Of a DNA stretch of 64,000 nt, positions 9,494 through 22,400 are shown piece by piece (positions within the stretch are counted from its first letter, which is position 1; each line of letters begins with the position of its first letter). A program made the translations under genes and the position numbers. Under the pieces are notes generated by a model, which was given only the letters and a program-made list of their open reading frames with translations, was not told the DNA's origin and searched no databases. The DNA comes from Coix lacryma-jobi var. lacryma-jobi (lineage: Eukaryota > Streptophyta > Magnoliopsida > Poales > Poaceae): assembly GCA_009763385.1 (NCBI GenBank), contig CM019822.1, positions 23,058,842-23,122,841 of the forward strand. Reading direction: 5' to 3'.

Positions 9494-11035
9494 GCGTGCA
9501 CTCAAAGGATACAAACAAGGATTTGCAAATAAAAATGGAAATTCATAGTCACTTTTTCCTGTCGCATAAAAATCAAGAGAGAGGAGTGGGAGAGATGTAC
9601 TTCAGCTCTAGGGATGTCCAAGGAAGCAAATGGGCAAGAGTGACCTCCCCAAGCCGGCCAAACACCTTAAATAGGCACCCACTCAAGCAATTAGCAGCCG
9701 TTGTGCTCACACAGACACGACCAAACACGATGAACAAATTAATCGGATGCGACAGAGCAAGCGTCTGGTCGATGGATGGACGTGACATGTCCCCCATGTT
9801 CAATACCGTGTGTACGATCCCAACGACTATTTTACTCCCCGCGTTGTTAAAGTATGACCAAACGCACTTGTCCTATGACCGGACGAGCTAGCCACCAGAG
9901 TTCGGTCGACACAGAAAGTTCATAGGTTGGCAAACCCCGTGTGATAGGACACGCTTCTCGACAACAACCAGACACGCCACTACAAGAAGTTCAGTCTAAT
10001 CTAGATAGCTCATCGAGCCTCTATTTTGTGACACTACAAGAAATGGTTGGCTTTGTGACAAAAATTCCATTTGTGATGCTGGCTTTGTGAAGTTAATTAT
10101 GATATAGTTTATGACATAATATGTTAGTTATGACATGAGTTTATGTCATAATACGTTAGTTATGACATGAGTTGAAGGACAATCATCTTTTGACATTGCA
10201 CTTTTGTCATAATACACATAACTGATGTCATAATTCACATAACTAATGTCATAATTCACATAACTATATCATAATTAACGTCACAAAGCCAGCATCACAA
10301 ATGGACTTTATGTCACAAAGCCAACCATTTCTTGTAGTGTGACTAGACGCGTTAGACCACTATGACCGAACGCTTAGCAGATTCCGATCACTTCTTCACT
10401 CTTCGAACGCATGCCACGACATAGCGACCAGACATGGGAATAGTCCCGACAACGAGTCTGGTCGTGCCCTGAGCAGGGTCTGATCAAGTCGACCACATTT
10501 GCCCACCTAGGGTTTGTTGGATGTGTATAGTCACTACAGTGACTGTAGGTCTCACATGCTTTCAACTTCTATCTTCCATCCTTGCTTCCATGCATGAACA
10601 CCAAAGTATCTCACCATGCACTTGTGCACATGTGTTATAGCGTTTTCAAGGGATGGTTAGCTCATTAGGATCCAATGCAAATGCAAATGAGTTATATCAC
10701 CTATTGACACTTGATAACCACAATTGACCATGATTTTTCCCTCTTGATAGTACGATTATCTATCCTAATGATCACACCCTTTATGGTGTCTTGATCACCA
10801 AGACAAAAGAGCTCCTATGCTTATACTGTTGCCTTGAGCTTCCTTTTGTTTTTCTCTTTCTTCTTTTTCAAATATGGAGCACTTATCATCATGTGGTCAT
10901 CTACATCTCCTCCATGGCCACCACCATCTAACTTCATGTCTTGCTTGACACTAACCCTTCTTAGATACACATTTAGCTAAATAGTTTAGTCCAATAAAGT
11001 TTCACCATTTAGCTAAAATCAAACTAGGGCTTTCA
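9494..11035 (-). repeat. Second LTR-like block, antisense, split by a MITE
   Basis: On the - strand it begins TGAAAGCCCTAGTTTG at 11035. It runs through sequence of the GATCATTAGGATAGATAATC kind seen in grass Copia LTRs, and contains repeated GACC(A/G)GACGC-like motifs (9730-9960 and 10340-10500). A complete CACTA MITE interrupts it at 10032-10339. No coding sequence of a retroelement is present. The far boundary is not certain, because it abuts the LTR ending at 9493. Confidence 0.35.
10032..10339. mobile_element. CACTA-type MITE, 308 bp, TGA target duplication
   Basis: It starts CACTACAAGAAATGGTTGGC and ends with the matching reverse complement. The terminal inverted repeats stay similar for about 75 bp and the whole element nearly folds on itself. 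It is flanked by TGA at 10029-10031 and TGA at 10340-10342, the 3-bp duplication expected for CACTA. The interior has tandem variants of GTCATAATTCACATAACTAA. It is non-coding. Confidence 0.92.
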
Positions 11036-11179
11036 TAGTTGTACGTACATGTGCTTAGCCAAGAACATCCAGACAAAAACATCACTTAAATTAACAAGAC
11101 TCCGGTTTGGTGGTTAATTAACTATTGATCGCAGTATATATGACGATTGTGCCCGCCTATATATATAGATATAGATAAT

Positions 11180-11712
11180 AGGATAAAGTCTAAAATACTA
11201 CCCTCAAGTATGATGTATATCCATATAACCCCCTAAACTATCGTTTGGTTCGGTTTACTCCCCTCAATTATTGTAATTGATCCAATTTACTTCTCATCAG
11301 GATTTGTCATTTGTATTTCTCCACATTCAAGCTGGTTTTTAATTTTAAATTATGTGTGGGGATAGCTAGCACCATAGTTTATGTTTTAAAAACATATCAT
11401 AATTTTTTATCATATTTTGATTGGTTGGGATGTATAATAAAAAAATAACATTAAATATACAAAACTATGTTAAACATTATGGTATAAAATTCATATTATA
11501 ATTTTTAAAATAATTTATGATGTCCATTATCACCACACAAAATTTGAAATGAAAACTCAAATTGTACATAGATAAATAAATATGACAAATCTTGTTAAGG
11601 GGTAAATTGAACCAACGAAATAGTTAAGGAGAGTAAAGTGGACCAAACATTAGTTTAGAGGGTTATATGGACATAAGCAATACTTTAAGGTAGTAATTTG
11701 AACTTTTTTTTC
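11180..11712. mobile_element. Long-TIR MITE (Mutator-like?), 8-bp TAGATAAT duplication
   Basis: Imperfect terminal inverted repeats of about 130 bp (roughly 75% alike by eye) both read TCTAAAATACTACC... / TTCAAATTACTACC..., then CCATATAACC and GATTTGTCAT. TAGATAAT occurs immediately outside both ends (11172-11179 and 11713-11720). Long TIRs with an 8-9-bp duplication suggest a Mutator-like element, though hAT (8 bp) is possible. It is AT-rich and non-coding inside. Confidence 0.65.
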
Positions 11713-14700
11713 TAGATAATGTATATATAGGTATAATAATATAGCCTGGTGACCCGTTTTCATTATTTGCCACAAGCATGCACGCGTCAAATCGCTCGAA
11801 GTGACTTTGTTAGGCCGGTGTGTAGGCATAATCACATTGCCTTATTACGGTGACGTACGGAGTAGTGCATATACGAGTCTACATATATGCCTCACGTATA
11901 CTGTAATATACTCTTCCTGCTGTACGTTGTCCGGTCCCAGCTACATATCAACCGGAAAAGATGGAATCATGTTCGCCGAGTCAGATAGCGAGCCCAAGTG
12001 AGGCCGGCCGGCGGCCGTACGCCGAGGAAACCTAATCAAACCGTGGTCTTTCGCTGTCCGAATCCGAACTATAAACAAAACGTTCCTGTGAATTCTATAC
12101 CCTGCTGCGGCCTGATCAAACACAACTTGGCGCCACGATAGCCTAAGCAACCCGACAACCAACATATACATAATATAGTACCATATCTACTGTGTGAGGA
12201 TTAGGTGTGTTTTTTTTTTTTTTTTGACAACATGTGAGGATTAGGTTAGGTGAGCGAACAGCGTGCAAGGCGACATGCAGCCCTAGCCTTGTAATCCTCT
12301 ATATATCTATGCGTGCTTGTGGTCGATCTACTGCATGGCGTCGATCACGGCCTGACCTGAGAAAACATTCGCTGCATCGATCATATGCGCAAGACGCGCG
12401 CGCGCTAGCTGCTCCAGATCTCGAATGAAGTCGATCCAGAGCGAGCGTAATAAGATCATGCATGCAGGCTGGAGTAGCTAGCTAGAGCGTCGACGACCGA
12501 GCATCATATCAGGCTGCCGCGCGTGGATGATTCCACTGCGCGACGCATGCCGCATGCGGAGCTAGCGTTCTTCTGTTCGCGTGTGAGGAGGGAATTCGGT
12601 CGCTTGGTTGTATGTGGCAGCATCATGCCGGGTGGCTTTGGATTCTACCGGGGCGGCGAGGGGCATGCAGCGCGGTCGCAGCAGGGGAATATCTCGTCGG
12701 GCCGCCGTGCGGACGTGCGGTGCGACTGACTGGTCCCTCCCAGTCCACGCTGAGATTCTCTCCGGTTTTGGTCGCTTCCTCCTCGCTCCATCGATCTGGT
12801 GGAAACCGTGAGGGCCTATCTCCGTCCGCGCGCACTACCGTGCAGTGCGTCGTCATCATATATTCTGCAAGACTGCAACTAATAATCCACCATCTTCTTC
12901 AAATCGTCCATGCGCATCATCAAACCACCGATATGATACATCTAGTTTCTGTGTATATATATTCAAACTATTGTCTGAATATAGGTTATTAGGCCCTGAT
13001 ATCCATCCATGTGTCAAGACAAATGGAGCGCGTGCAGTGAGCTAGTACTCCTGTATAGAGTACTAGAGTACTTCCTGTATAGAGTACTACTACATATAGT
13101 ACGACGTGATGCATGGGCGAGAGAAACTGGGATACATGCATTTCTGGAACTGGAAGAAGTGTGAGTAGTGTGTGACCTCAGCTCATCACCCTCTCGTACT
13201 CACTCGTACATAGGAGGAACAGCGCGGTCCAGCCGCCCTGTCATTCTGTGTCCGGCTCTCACGGTCACGGGATGACGGCATCACGATCATGTGTCTGCTT
13301 ACCCTCTCAAATTATTCTCGCGTTTTCTTCTCATGGTTGATATACCGGACGACGAATCCGGGAGGGAATAACAGGGGAATAAGAATCTCTAGTGCCCTTT
13401 CTCAGAGAGGGGAGGGGGGGCTTCAAGTGGAAGCCATGCGCGTAACGTAACCCACGTATGGGCGGGCTACCGCTATCGGGCTCCTCCTCGACGTCATGGT
13501 CGGTCGTGCATGCGTACGGTTGTCTCATGGATAATAATGAACGGTCTGTTCTTGCCAACTCTTGCAAGAAATCCTTCTGGCGTGGGGCCAGGGTTGTATT
13601 CTCGAAAAAAAAAAGTATATACGGGGAGTAGTTCTAGAGGATCGGACTCGTTATTATTATTTTCTGCCTTTTCATATTTGTAGAGAGCTAGCGTTTTAAT
13701 TTGAAGGGGCTCAACTCAATGCTCCAATAGTTACCGGCACGACCGGTCTCTACGGGACTAGCAAGACGTGTTCAAGTTGAACAACCTTGCTTTTTTATTT
13801 TATATATGTACAAGGATTTCCTTCCGAATAGAAAAAAATATAAATTACTGCTTTCAGATGTAACACTTGTATAGCCTACTTGGACCATGAAGTCACCCTC
13901 GAGGCTAAAAGTCGCTGACGATTCCGATGGCCAAAAGTGACAGCATGTCATCAGTCAACAATCGCAATAGATCGATATCCAGACATGTCCTATTTTGCAT
14001 CCAAGACATTCTTTGTTTAGAATAGGGGTTTGAGTTGATTTTGTTATAAGAACTTCGTCTGCATGCCATGAGTTGTTGAGTTGTAGTAGGTTGATCTTAT
14101 TCCTCTTCAAGGAGGGTGAAGCCGCGGATACTCTTTCCATTATCTAAAAAAAATCATATTCTAAGTCTAACTCCCATTCCGAAAAAGGATCTTGTAGTTT
14201 TACCAAAATGTGTAGGGATTCTCTATGTTCTCCCACCTCCTAGATTTCAATTTCTTGGAATCAAGAATTTTTTTTAGCCAAAAGACTGAATAAAAGATCG
14301 ATAGCCTGTTGAGCGATAATGGGGGATGTGTTAGGGTTTTGAGATTTTGGATTGACGGAGTTGGTTTTGTATTAAAAGGGAGAGAGATGATCGACTTGGG
14401 AGGCAGGACCGGTAGAGGATGACAGGTCGGACGACAAGTTGAGAATTGAAGCTTGTTGCCCGAGTGGAGGAGGTTGGCAGCAAAATGGAGAGGTCATGAT
14501 AGAGCTAGGCTCCGGCCTTGTGGCAGCACATTCAAGAAAGTTTTGAGTAATTGATGACATTTGTTGGCATAGTGCAACACAACAATTCATGGTATTGAGC
14601 TTCTGTAATGGGAAGTTGTTGAGTCATTTGTGAGCCATGGAATCCTATGGTGTAAAATGAGATCAGAGCACCCTCAAGGTTACATGTTGTCCCTTTGCAG

Positions 14701-15280
14701 ATATCCCCCTAGCTACATAAAGACAAATGTTTGCCCCCCCCCTCCGCTCTTGAGCTTAGGCGACCATTTGTATGGTTTGCAACATTTGATTATTCTTGTA
14801 TTTGGTGCAAGGTGTACGATGGACACCTTGGGGATTATCAAGTTGTTTGAAAGGACAATGTTTGGTTTAGGTTTAAGAATCTATTGTCTCTGCAAGACCT
14901 CAGCACATGATAGGACTGATATTTGTTGGCCACAATGATAGATCGAATGATCAATGGTTGCTTGAGGTGGTGGCTCGAACATACCTGAGTAGTATTAAGA
15001 TGAACCCAAGGATGTTTTAGGATAAACAACGAAACTATGAGAATTCACGGTAGAATGGACAAGATGACTACTCAGGTTAAGTTAACTCAAGTTTCATTGT
15101 TAACTCGTAAACAATGAAGCTATGACTACTTAGGTTAACTTAATTTAGGATGAACGACAAAACCTGAGTTAACTCATAGAAACCATATATGAACCTGAGC
15201 TAACTTAACCTATATATGTGTAACTCATAAATAATGAGGAAAAAGAAATGGGAAACTATATACTGCTCATTTCATCCCAT
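11713..15280. other. Intergenic region, no gene recognised
   Basis: Mixed composition. Short open frames on both strands have no recognisable motif. Possible small features are listed separately (12207-12232). Around 15100-15220 there are several imperfect direct and inverted copies of ACCTGAGTTAACT-like sequence. No splice-consistent coding exons were found. Confidence 0.6.
12207..12232 (-). mobile_element. Minimal poly(A)-tail insertion with 13-bp target duplication
   Basis: TGTGAGGATTAGG occurs at 12193-12205 and again at 12233-12245. Between the copies lies little more than a run of about 18 T with a few extra bases. The pattern fits a severely 5'-truncated, target-primed retroposition event (LINE/SINE tail on the - strand). 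Confidence 0.5.
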
Positions 15281-16488
15281 AAAAAGTGTTATTCTTGCTT
15301 TTCGAGAAGTCAGATATTTTTAACTTTGATAAGAATATTTACAAATACAAACAAAAGTACTGCAATGTTAGAATTGCAAAAAGTTGTAATCTAAACAAGG
15401 CCATCTGGGAACTGATGAAATCACATGCGCGCGTACGTACATGCACTGTCGTCCACGGCGACCGGCCGGTGTCCCGTACGTGTCCGGTCCGCCATCGATC
15501 TTTTGTGCCCAGCACGGCATCTACCTTGTCGCTAACTCGCTACACAGCCCGCAGCGCATGACATGGCGCAGGAGCTGGCTAGTAGCTGCCCGCGCCGCGT
15601 GAGGCTGAGGCCCCGCGCGTTCACGCGCGCGAAGGCAACGCGCCAGCCACCGATCGCGCCCCCTTTTCGCATCATCGTTCGCGTGGCAGCAGCAGCCAGC
15701 AGCCAGCAGCCAGCAGCCAGCAGCCAGCAGCCAGCAGGGCAGGGGGGCGGCAGCCCGGGCACACATACATGCGCGTGATGCGGGCCGGACCCGAAAGCGC
15801 CGCCGTCGCTACCAACAAATAAGCCTTGTCGCCGCGCTGCCGGCGGTGGTGCGCTTCCGCGCGGCCACTGTGCGCGCGCGGCAGCCTTGGGCGCCGGTCG
15901 TGCTCGTGCCTGACCTGGAGAGGGTAGCCAGTCGCCACTGTTCACGGCAGTCTTGGAGACGGAGAGTGAACAGTCTTGCGAATTGCGATTGCGAGCGGCC
16001 CCATGGACATGGAGCGCCACTGCGCCAGGGCTTTTCTGCTTGGTCGGGGGCTCGGGCCGCGTTGCGCGTACGTACGTACGTATTCGGCACGGGGCCGCGC
16101 GGCTGATGAACGGACGGACGGGAGGGCAGATGCGCTCGATCGCTAGTAGGTGAAGAGAAATCAGAGCGAATGCAATAGTAAGCTGCTTTACATGCAGTGA
16201 CACTGACCTGGCCACACGCACACGCACGTGACACACGTCCGAAGCTGTTGAGTAATTGATGATGAGTTGATCGATAACAACTCGTTCGTGCATATACGAT
16301 GCTGCGTGAAGGTGTTCGAGACCGTACTACTACTAGTTACTCCACTCGCGACCACTTATATATTATTATTATATTACAACAACGCGAGAGCTGAGCTGGG
16401 ATCGAAGGCTGCAAATCGAGTTGGTTCATCAGCGATGGCTTCGCTCAGCTTGCATAGATGACCATCATAAGGCCAGATGACCACTGTA
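15281..16488. other. GC-rich intergenic block with (AGCAGCC)n microsatellite
   Basis: The GC-rich stretch includes a 7-bp tandem repeat AGCAGCC (about seven units, 15686-15738). Open frames of up to 253 codons on the - strand exist only because of GC bias and this repeat. They have no recognisable domain, and their composition matches neither host gene here. A CGTACGTACGTACG run sits at about 16068-16081. Confidence 0.55.
15686..15738 (+). repeat. Microsatellite (AGCAGCC)n
   Basis: About seven uninterrupted tandem copies of the heptamer AGCAGCC. Confidence 0.9.
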
Positions 16489-16739
16489 CTGCCTATGTCC
16501 CATTTAAAAAATATCATTTTAGACTTGTCAGATTTTTATTTCACAGCCCGTCTTATTCAGAATTTTTAGATAAATAATAAAATAAATAAATCATCATCAA
16601 ATTATATCTAATAATAAAATAAGTTATAATAAAATAAATAATATTTATAAAAAAATATTAATTTTTTTTAAATAAGACGAACAGTCAAATAAGAATTTTA
16701 GAAAGTCTAAAGGAACATTTCCAAGTGGGACGGAGGGAG
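16489..16739. mobile_element. Stowaway MITE, 251 bp, TA duplication
   Basis: The right end reads GTGGGACGGAGGGAG and the left end CTGCCTATGTCCCATTT, a diverged form of the CTCCCTCCGTCCCA terminus. The ends are flanked by TA at 16487-16488 and 16740-16741. The inner arms also match (TTTTAGACTT..., GTCTTATT...). It is AT-rich and non-coding. Confidence 0.88.
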
Positions 16740-16741
16740 TA

Positions 16742-19028
16742 CGAGCCACCGTGCCAGCGTGGAGTGTAACGACAAAAGCGAAAGACCAGATGACCATCAT
16801 AAGGCCGGGGGCCTGGGGTCCGGACTCGATAGATCGGCCGGCTTCACGGGCGGCTCCAGGGCCCTAGTTCATCTTCTCCACTCCTCGACCCCACTAATCG
16901 CCACAGCATCACGCGAAGAAGATTCCCTCGGTGGCTCGGTGCAGTGTCAGCCTACCTGGCAGCGTGCGCGGGCACCAGGCAGCCGCATTCACATGCACGC
17001 GAGACCCAGGGCCGGCGCGCGAGGGGGCCTGGAGCCTAGATAGGCTGTGGTGATACAGAGAGACCGATGGATGAACGCGCGTACGCGAGCCTACAGCGGC
17101 CAGAACCCAACGTTGGTTACGTGCACCGCTCCCCATTTTTCTTTACGATTTATTTTAAAGAAAGAAAAACGCTCGCCGCCTATATATCCTTTTCCCGTGC
17201 AATGATTCTGTTCTGTCACGTGAATCGGCAGGCTATTCTGTCCATTTCCCGGCGCTTGTCAGCTGTCAAGCACACAGCGAGTCACACGCCAGATCTCACG
17301 TTGCGGAAGCTGCTACCACAGAGCTGAAGACAGCCAATTGCTCAAGTCCAGTCCAACTAACGGCCTTTTTGCGTCTTATTACGGCCCATGGGTAAGTCCA
17401 GGGGCCCGGTTGGGGAAGATTTTTGGAGAAACTCAGTCCGACTTCCTCAATTTTCGCTAAAGTCGGATTTGTCCGCGAGCAGAGTCTACGTAACATTTAT
17501 TCCTACCCTTCAATAGCTTTTCTATACTTCATGCGCGTTTCTAGAGAGATGTTCTCGCTCGATCTATTTTAAAACAGACTATGTGAGTATCTTTTTCATG
17601 AAAAACTCTATTTTCATAAATTAGAAAATAAATAAATAATCTATTGAAATTGCTCTAATTAGAAGAATTGTTTTCTCTCTCTTTTTTAAACCGTTTAATT
17701 TGCCTCCTTAGGTGATTTGCCAATGATTTTAGGCCTTTTTAGCTAACGTGACGTTACGTCTGCTTGGAATGAATGCTCATAGCTAAGGAAAAACAAATAA
17801 ATTTTGCCAAAAATTATAAAGATAATTTTTCATAAAATTATAGAAACATATTTTCCTACACCTCAAATCAGATTTAACTTGTAGATTTCGTATAAAATTT
17901 TGTTCTCGCTCAGAAAAATATGAAATCAGATACATATTATTGTTTTTCTAAAAGAGAAAAAAAATCATGTCCGGTCTCCTCAACTTAGCAAGGGGTGCCA
18001 TATAGATCCTCTCTTTTCAAAATGTCATTTCAGGATCCATGAGCTTGGCTTCTGGTCTCATCAAAGTCCCTGAAGTTAACTTCGGGTGTCATCCAAGTTC
18101 GAACAGGTTGAAACCACTCTCAATGTTGCCGTGTCGCGATCTTACATGTGGGGCACACATGTCAGTTGGTTATATTTCTATTTTTATTTTGATTTTTATT
18201 TTGGGGTAATGGAGCTACATAGTCTCTAGAATATTCTAAAAATTATATATCTTTTTTGTACGATTTCGACAAAGCTAATTTTTTATATAAAATTATAGCT
18301 CTCAAGAAGATCTATGACTTTCTAGTTTCAGATTTTCTAATTTGAAGTCGTTAAGATGCTCAAAAATTAAATAAATTTCAGCAATATATTAATAGTGCTC
18401 AAGCTCATTTCGCCTTGAAAAAATTATATCTTTCTTATATATTATATAAAAGTTGTAGCTCTTAATTGGATGTACAACTTTCTAGTTTTGAGTTTAATAG
18501 TTTGAGGTCGTTAAGATGTTCAAAAAATTAAATAATTTTTAGATCATTTTAGCAACCTTAAAATTTTAAAACTTAAAACTAGAAAGTTGTACATCTCATC
18601 GAACACGCTTGGTTAGCTGAAAATAAGAGGTAGAAATGATAAAGAAAAAAGAGAAAAAAAAACATTTGAACCAAAAAAAATTGCATTTTTGGGTGTTAGA
18701 GCACGCTTGGTTTGTCAGAGAGCAAGCCTCATCTAGCATGGATGGGCAAGCTAAACCTTGCTAGCCCAAGTGAGCCGGTTTGGCTAGCCCACCTCAACAA
18801 ATGAAAATCTTACCAATCCGAGGTAAGCTACCTGGCAATTCAAACGTTGTGCATGGTCTAATTTCTAGCCTGACAGAATAACGTAGTCACTCGTAAAAGT
18901 CACAAAAAAAGATTTTAACATTTAAAAAGCAAGCGAATTGAGTGTTAAATTAAGGTGCAGTTTGAGTGCTACTCTCTCCTTTCAAAAACTTCAAAATGAC
19001 TTATAATTTAGAATAGAAAAGTACATTC
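16742..19028. other. Intergenic, AT-rich; diverged tandem repeat, no gene
   Basis: The stretch 16760-17480 is GC-rich without a supported frame. The stretch 17500-18700 is AT-rich. Within it, 18240-18400 and 18410-18570 are two diverged tandem copies sharing TAGCTCT, GACTTTCTAGTTT / AACTTTCTAGTTT and AGTCGTTAAGATG(C/T)TCAAAAA. This kind of sequence is common in degenerate grass DNA transposons. No coding exon is recognised. Confidence 0.55.
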
Positions 19029-19031
19029 TAA

Positions 19032-19354
19032 GGGTCTGTTTGGTACAGTTCACAACAGCTTCATGAGCTGTTGTGAGTTGTTTTTTTTTGGCCAGACACC
19101 TTTTTCTAAAACAGTTTCACCTATAAAATCATTTTATTCCATCTCTCACAAAATCATAAGCTGAAATGAAGCTAAAAAAAGTAGCTTTTCACAGCTTACG
19201 CCCTCATTTCTCTCTCCAAACCATGCATGAAGTTGCTGATAAAGCTATTTTGGTAAACACTTTTTTTTTCAAAACAGCTCAGCTTCACCTCGTAAGTTGC
19301 TCGTGAAGCTATTTTCTTTATAAAAAAACAGCTTAACTTGTGAAGCTCGGGGCC
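19032..19354. mobile_element. Probable MITE, 323 bp, TAA duplication
   Basis: It begins GGGTCTGTTTGGTACAG and ends GAAGCTCGGGGCC, with TAA at both 19029-19031 and 19355-19357. Internal arms repeat AACAGCTTCA / TGAAGCTGAGCTGTTTT in opposite orientation. A 3-bp TAA duplication and a GGGnCTGTTTGG end suggest PIF/Harbinger (Tourist), but the TIRs match poorly. Confidence 0.45.
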
Positions 19355-19439
19355 TAAAATTCTAAAAAAAAGATTAATATATTTATTAGATTCTGTTTTT
19401 ATCTAGCCCCATTGGATAGGATTCTATAATTCTTCTTAC

Positions 19440-22400
19440 CCAAATGCTACATTCTGAGCGTGCGCGCGTTAGTGCTGGGAACGCGCACCGCCGCTGCCGT
19501 CCGATCTTCTCCCGTGAACGCGACCGTCCGATACTCATGTGACTTAAGAACGTTGGAAACCAGGAGCCGCTCCCGTCATTTTTGCCCCCACTCCTCTCTC
19601 CTCTATCTCATTCCCCATTTCATCTCCGTCCAAACCGACCGACATCGACGCAGGCACTCCGCGGCTGCATAGCTCCCCCATCCTCTCCCGATTGCCGCTC
19701 CAGCGCCCCAGCAGCTTGCGCGATCGACCGCCGCGCAGGCCTTCCTCCACCCGGTTGCCGCGTAGGCACTCCCCGGCAGTCGTGCAAGCCTCCTCCATCG
19801 GGCACGCTTGCCCTCCCCGATGACCGCGTGTGTCCCAGGCCGGCGGTCGTGCAAGTGGGAGGTGCTCCATCGGAGGTAGCACTGACCCGAGCAAAGGGGA
19901 AGAGAAGTGGCGGATCTACTGCAAATCGAACTTGGGGACAAATCGATGCATCTAGGGTTGCCGATGGAAGGTCGCCTAGGCATCAACGATGTGGCCCTGG
20001 ATGCTGTTGAAGTACTTGCATTCCGCCTGCTAGTCCTCTAGTGTTTTGGGTGTTTTTGGATTTTTCTGCACTTCTAATCCCAATCTCTGCCCTCCTCCCT
20101 GGTTTGGAGCGATGTGTTTCTGCGTGTACTGGAATCCATTTAATTTGCATCACTGCATGTGTATATCAGAGCCACATCGATGGGAAACTCTGACACTGGA
20201 GAGCAGGAGGTCTTTTTTACCAACTATATTCTCTACTAAATCAATTTTATTCTTCAATTGTGCCCCATCCCTGCTTGAACCTGTGTGGCTTCTAACTTGA
20301 TTCGGTTTGTTTATGTCACTAGATACACAGGTCCAGGTCAGAGATAGTGTGACCTAAACTGAGGTTAGCTAGGTTTCTGACATTTTTAGAATTGTGCTTG
20401 GCTTTCAGCTTATGCTGTACTTCCATTGAATTAACTCTATATTTTTGCAAATTCATTGGAACAGCAAGCCACCATTTGGATGTGGACCAGATTCGCAAAG
20501 TAATATTCTTCCTCATACCATCATCATAAAGGGGACCGACTCAGCAAGGTTAGGCTTGATTCCATGTACCTGTGTGGTTCTGTTTGCGCTGTAGGTTTTG
20601 TGATGACTGCACATCAGTAGACCCTCATTCTATTTAGCTTTCAGATTGACTAGCTAGCTCTTGCAATTTTAGTTTTCAGTAAGTCCTCATTATGTCCATG
20701 TTTAAGGTTTAATGCTCAATGTACCTCAATAATTAGGTGCTCAATCTATTTAGTTTCTAGATTTCAGCTACTACAAATGCCTACCATTAACTTAATTTAT
20801 GAAGTAGCAGTTTTCTTACTATATGTGTTTTCAGATTATGTATGCAGTATCAATTTTCTTACTATAAATATTTTCAGATTATGTGTGCAGTATTAATTTT
20901 CTTACTTATGACAATTTTGTTGGATTGCTTTTTAAATAAATCAAACCAATATCATATAACTATATATGTTTTTATAACTGCATGCAAGATAATTTGTTGC
21001 TTGTTATTTTTTTCTACAATTGTATTGTTATTAGTGGCTTGCTTAGACAGACGTGGGCACATAGCTGACTGGGCCTAGCTACCTGTAATGAATTGTAACT
21101 CTAAAATAATCTTGTATGGACGATGTGTAGTGGTGCGAGCACTTTTATACATATCATTCAGCTATGCTGCATGCTGCAGCTGCCAGTAGCAGACTCGCGC
21201 ACATAGTCTCTGCATGCATAACATAGAGGTACAACAGGTTAATAGTCCTATATTGTTGTAGATTTGTAGTATCTATTAACAAAGTTTACTCAGATAGGTT
21301 GGGTGCGAGCCTAGTTTCACCTTCACTGGTCTCCGCCCGTGGCTGCTAGCTACACTGTCTTTTTGTTTTGCATGTCCATTACTTGTCATCGTATGATTGT
21401 GCATACTCATTATAATATTTCTAGCAATTTTTCAGTTCAAGCTAAGCAATTTATTGATTGCTGCATACTAATTTAGTAATGTGATGCAGGCAATAAAATT
21501 GTACTATTAAGATAAGTTTTACTTGATCATTTTTCTTTGTTTCTTTGGCTGCTTGTCTTCAGTAGGCCATTTAACATTGATGACATTTCACTAGATATAC
21601 AAGCTAGATTCTGTGACAACTGGGGAATGTTTTCACCTCCATTTCTCTCGGAATCTCTGTAATTCCTGGTTCTAGTGGCTTACAATATTGTGGTCAGGCT
21701 TCATCGTGCACTTATTGTTCATTTCTTTCCTTCTGCAGGTACTACTTTTATTTGCTCTCATCTGGTGCTTTATATTTCATTTACAGATCTTCTATGTCAC
21801 GTCAAGTATATTCTGGTTCGTTTCTCTACCTATTATTAGATCGTTTAATAGTTGTTAGTGTATACAATTTTACACACTCGTCATTGCTCGAGGCATTATT
21901 AAAACCATTACCCCTTTCACTTGTCACAAAAGAGGTATGCCCATGGATCCTAGCTTTCTTCATCACGCCAGTGCAATGCCTAATCCTCACCACTGTGGTG
22001 AGCCCACATATTTCATTTTTTAGAGGCAACTTATGCTAAATCAACAAGCAAAATTTCAATTTAGTTTAGCATTTTTGTGTTCTGGCTTTAACATTTTTTT
22101 AGCGTTATAATGATATGCCAATCCATGCTATTGTACTAGAGGATAGGGCTTAAAGGGACTACTTTGTGTATCTTTAGATGACAGATTCTTAGTTAGAGAC
22201 TACCTCGTGTAATAACGACTTCATTTAGCCCGACGGTAATTTTTTTCTTTGCACGCACACACACCCATTCGTTGTTTACATATGATCCAATGCACCTTAC
22301 GCTAATGAAAGCCTCTGGAAGCCAGCCTTATCAGAAGCCCTCTCTGCATTATCTTTCATTTATCTCCACTGCTATGTCCTTGCCCACATGGCCCCTCTAT

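Noticed and set aside
9978..9988. Start of another complete CACTA element
   Set aside because: CACTACAAGAA is present, but no matching opposite end or 3-bp duplication was found.
15532..16293. 253-codon - strand frame
   Set aside because: Open because of GC bias and the (AGCAGCC)n repeat. No domain, no promoter, no splice support.
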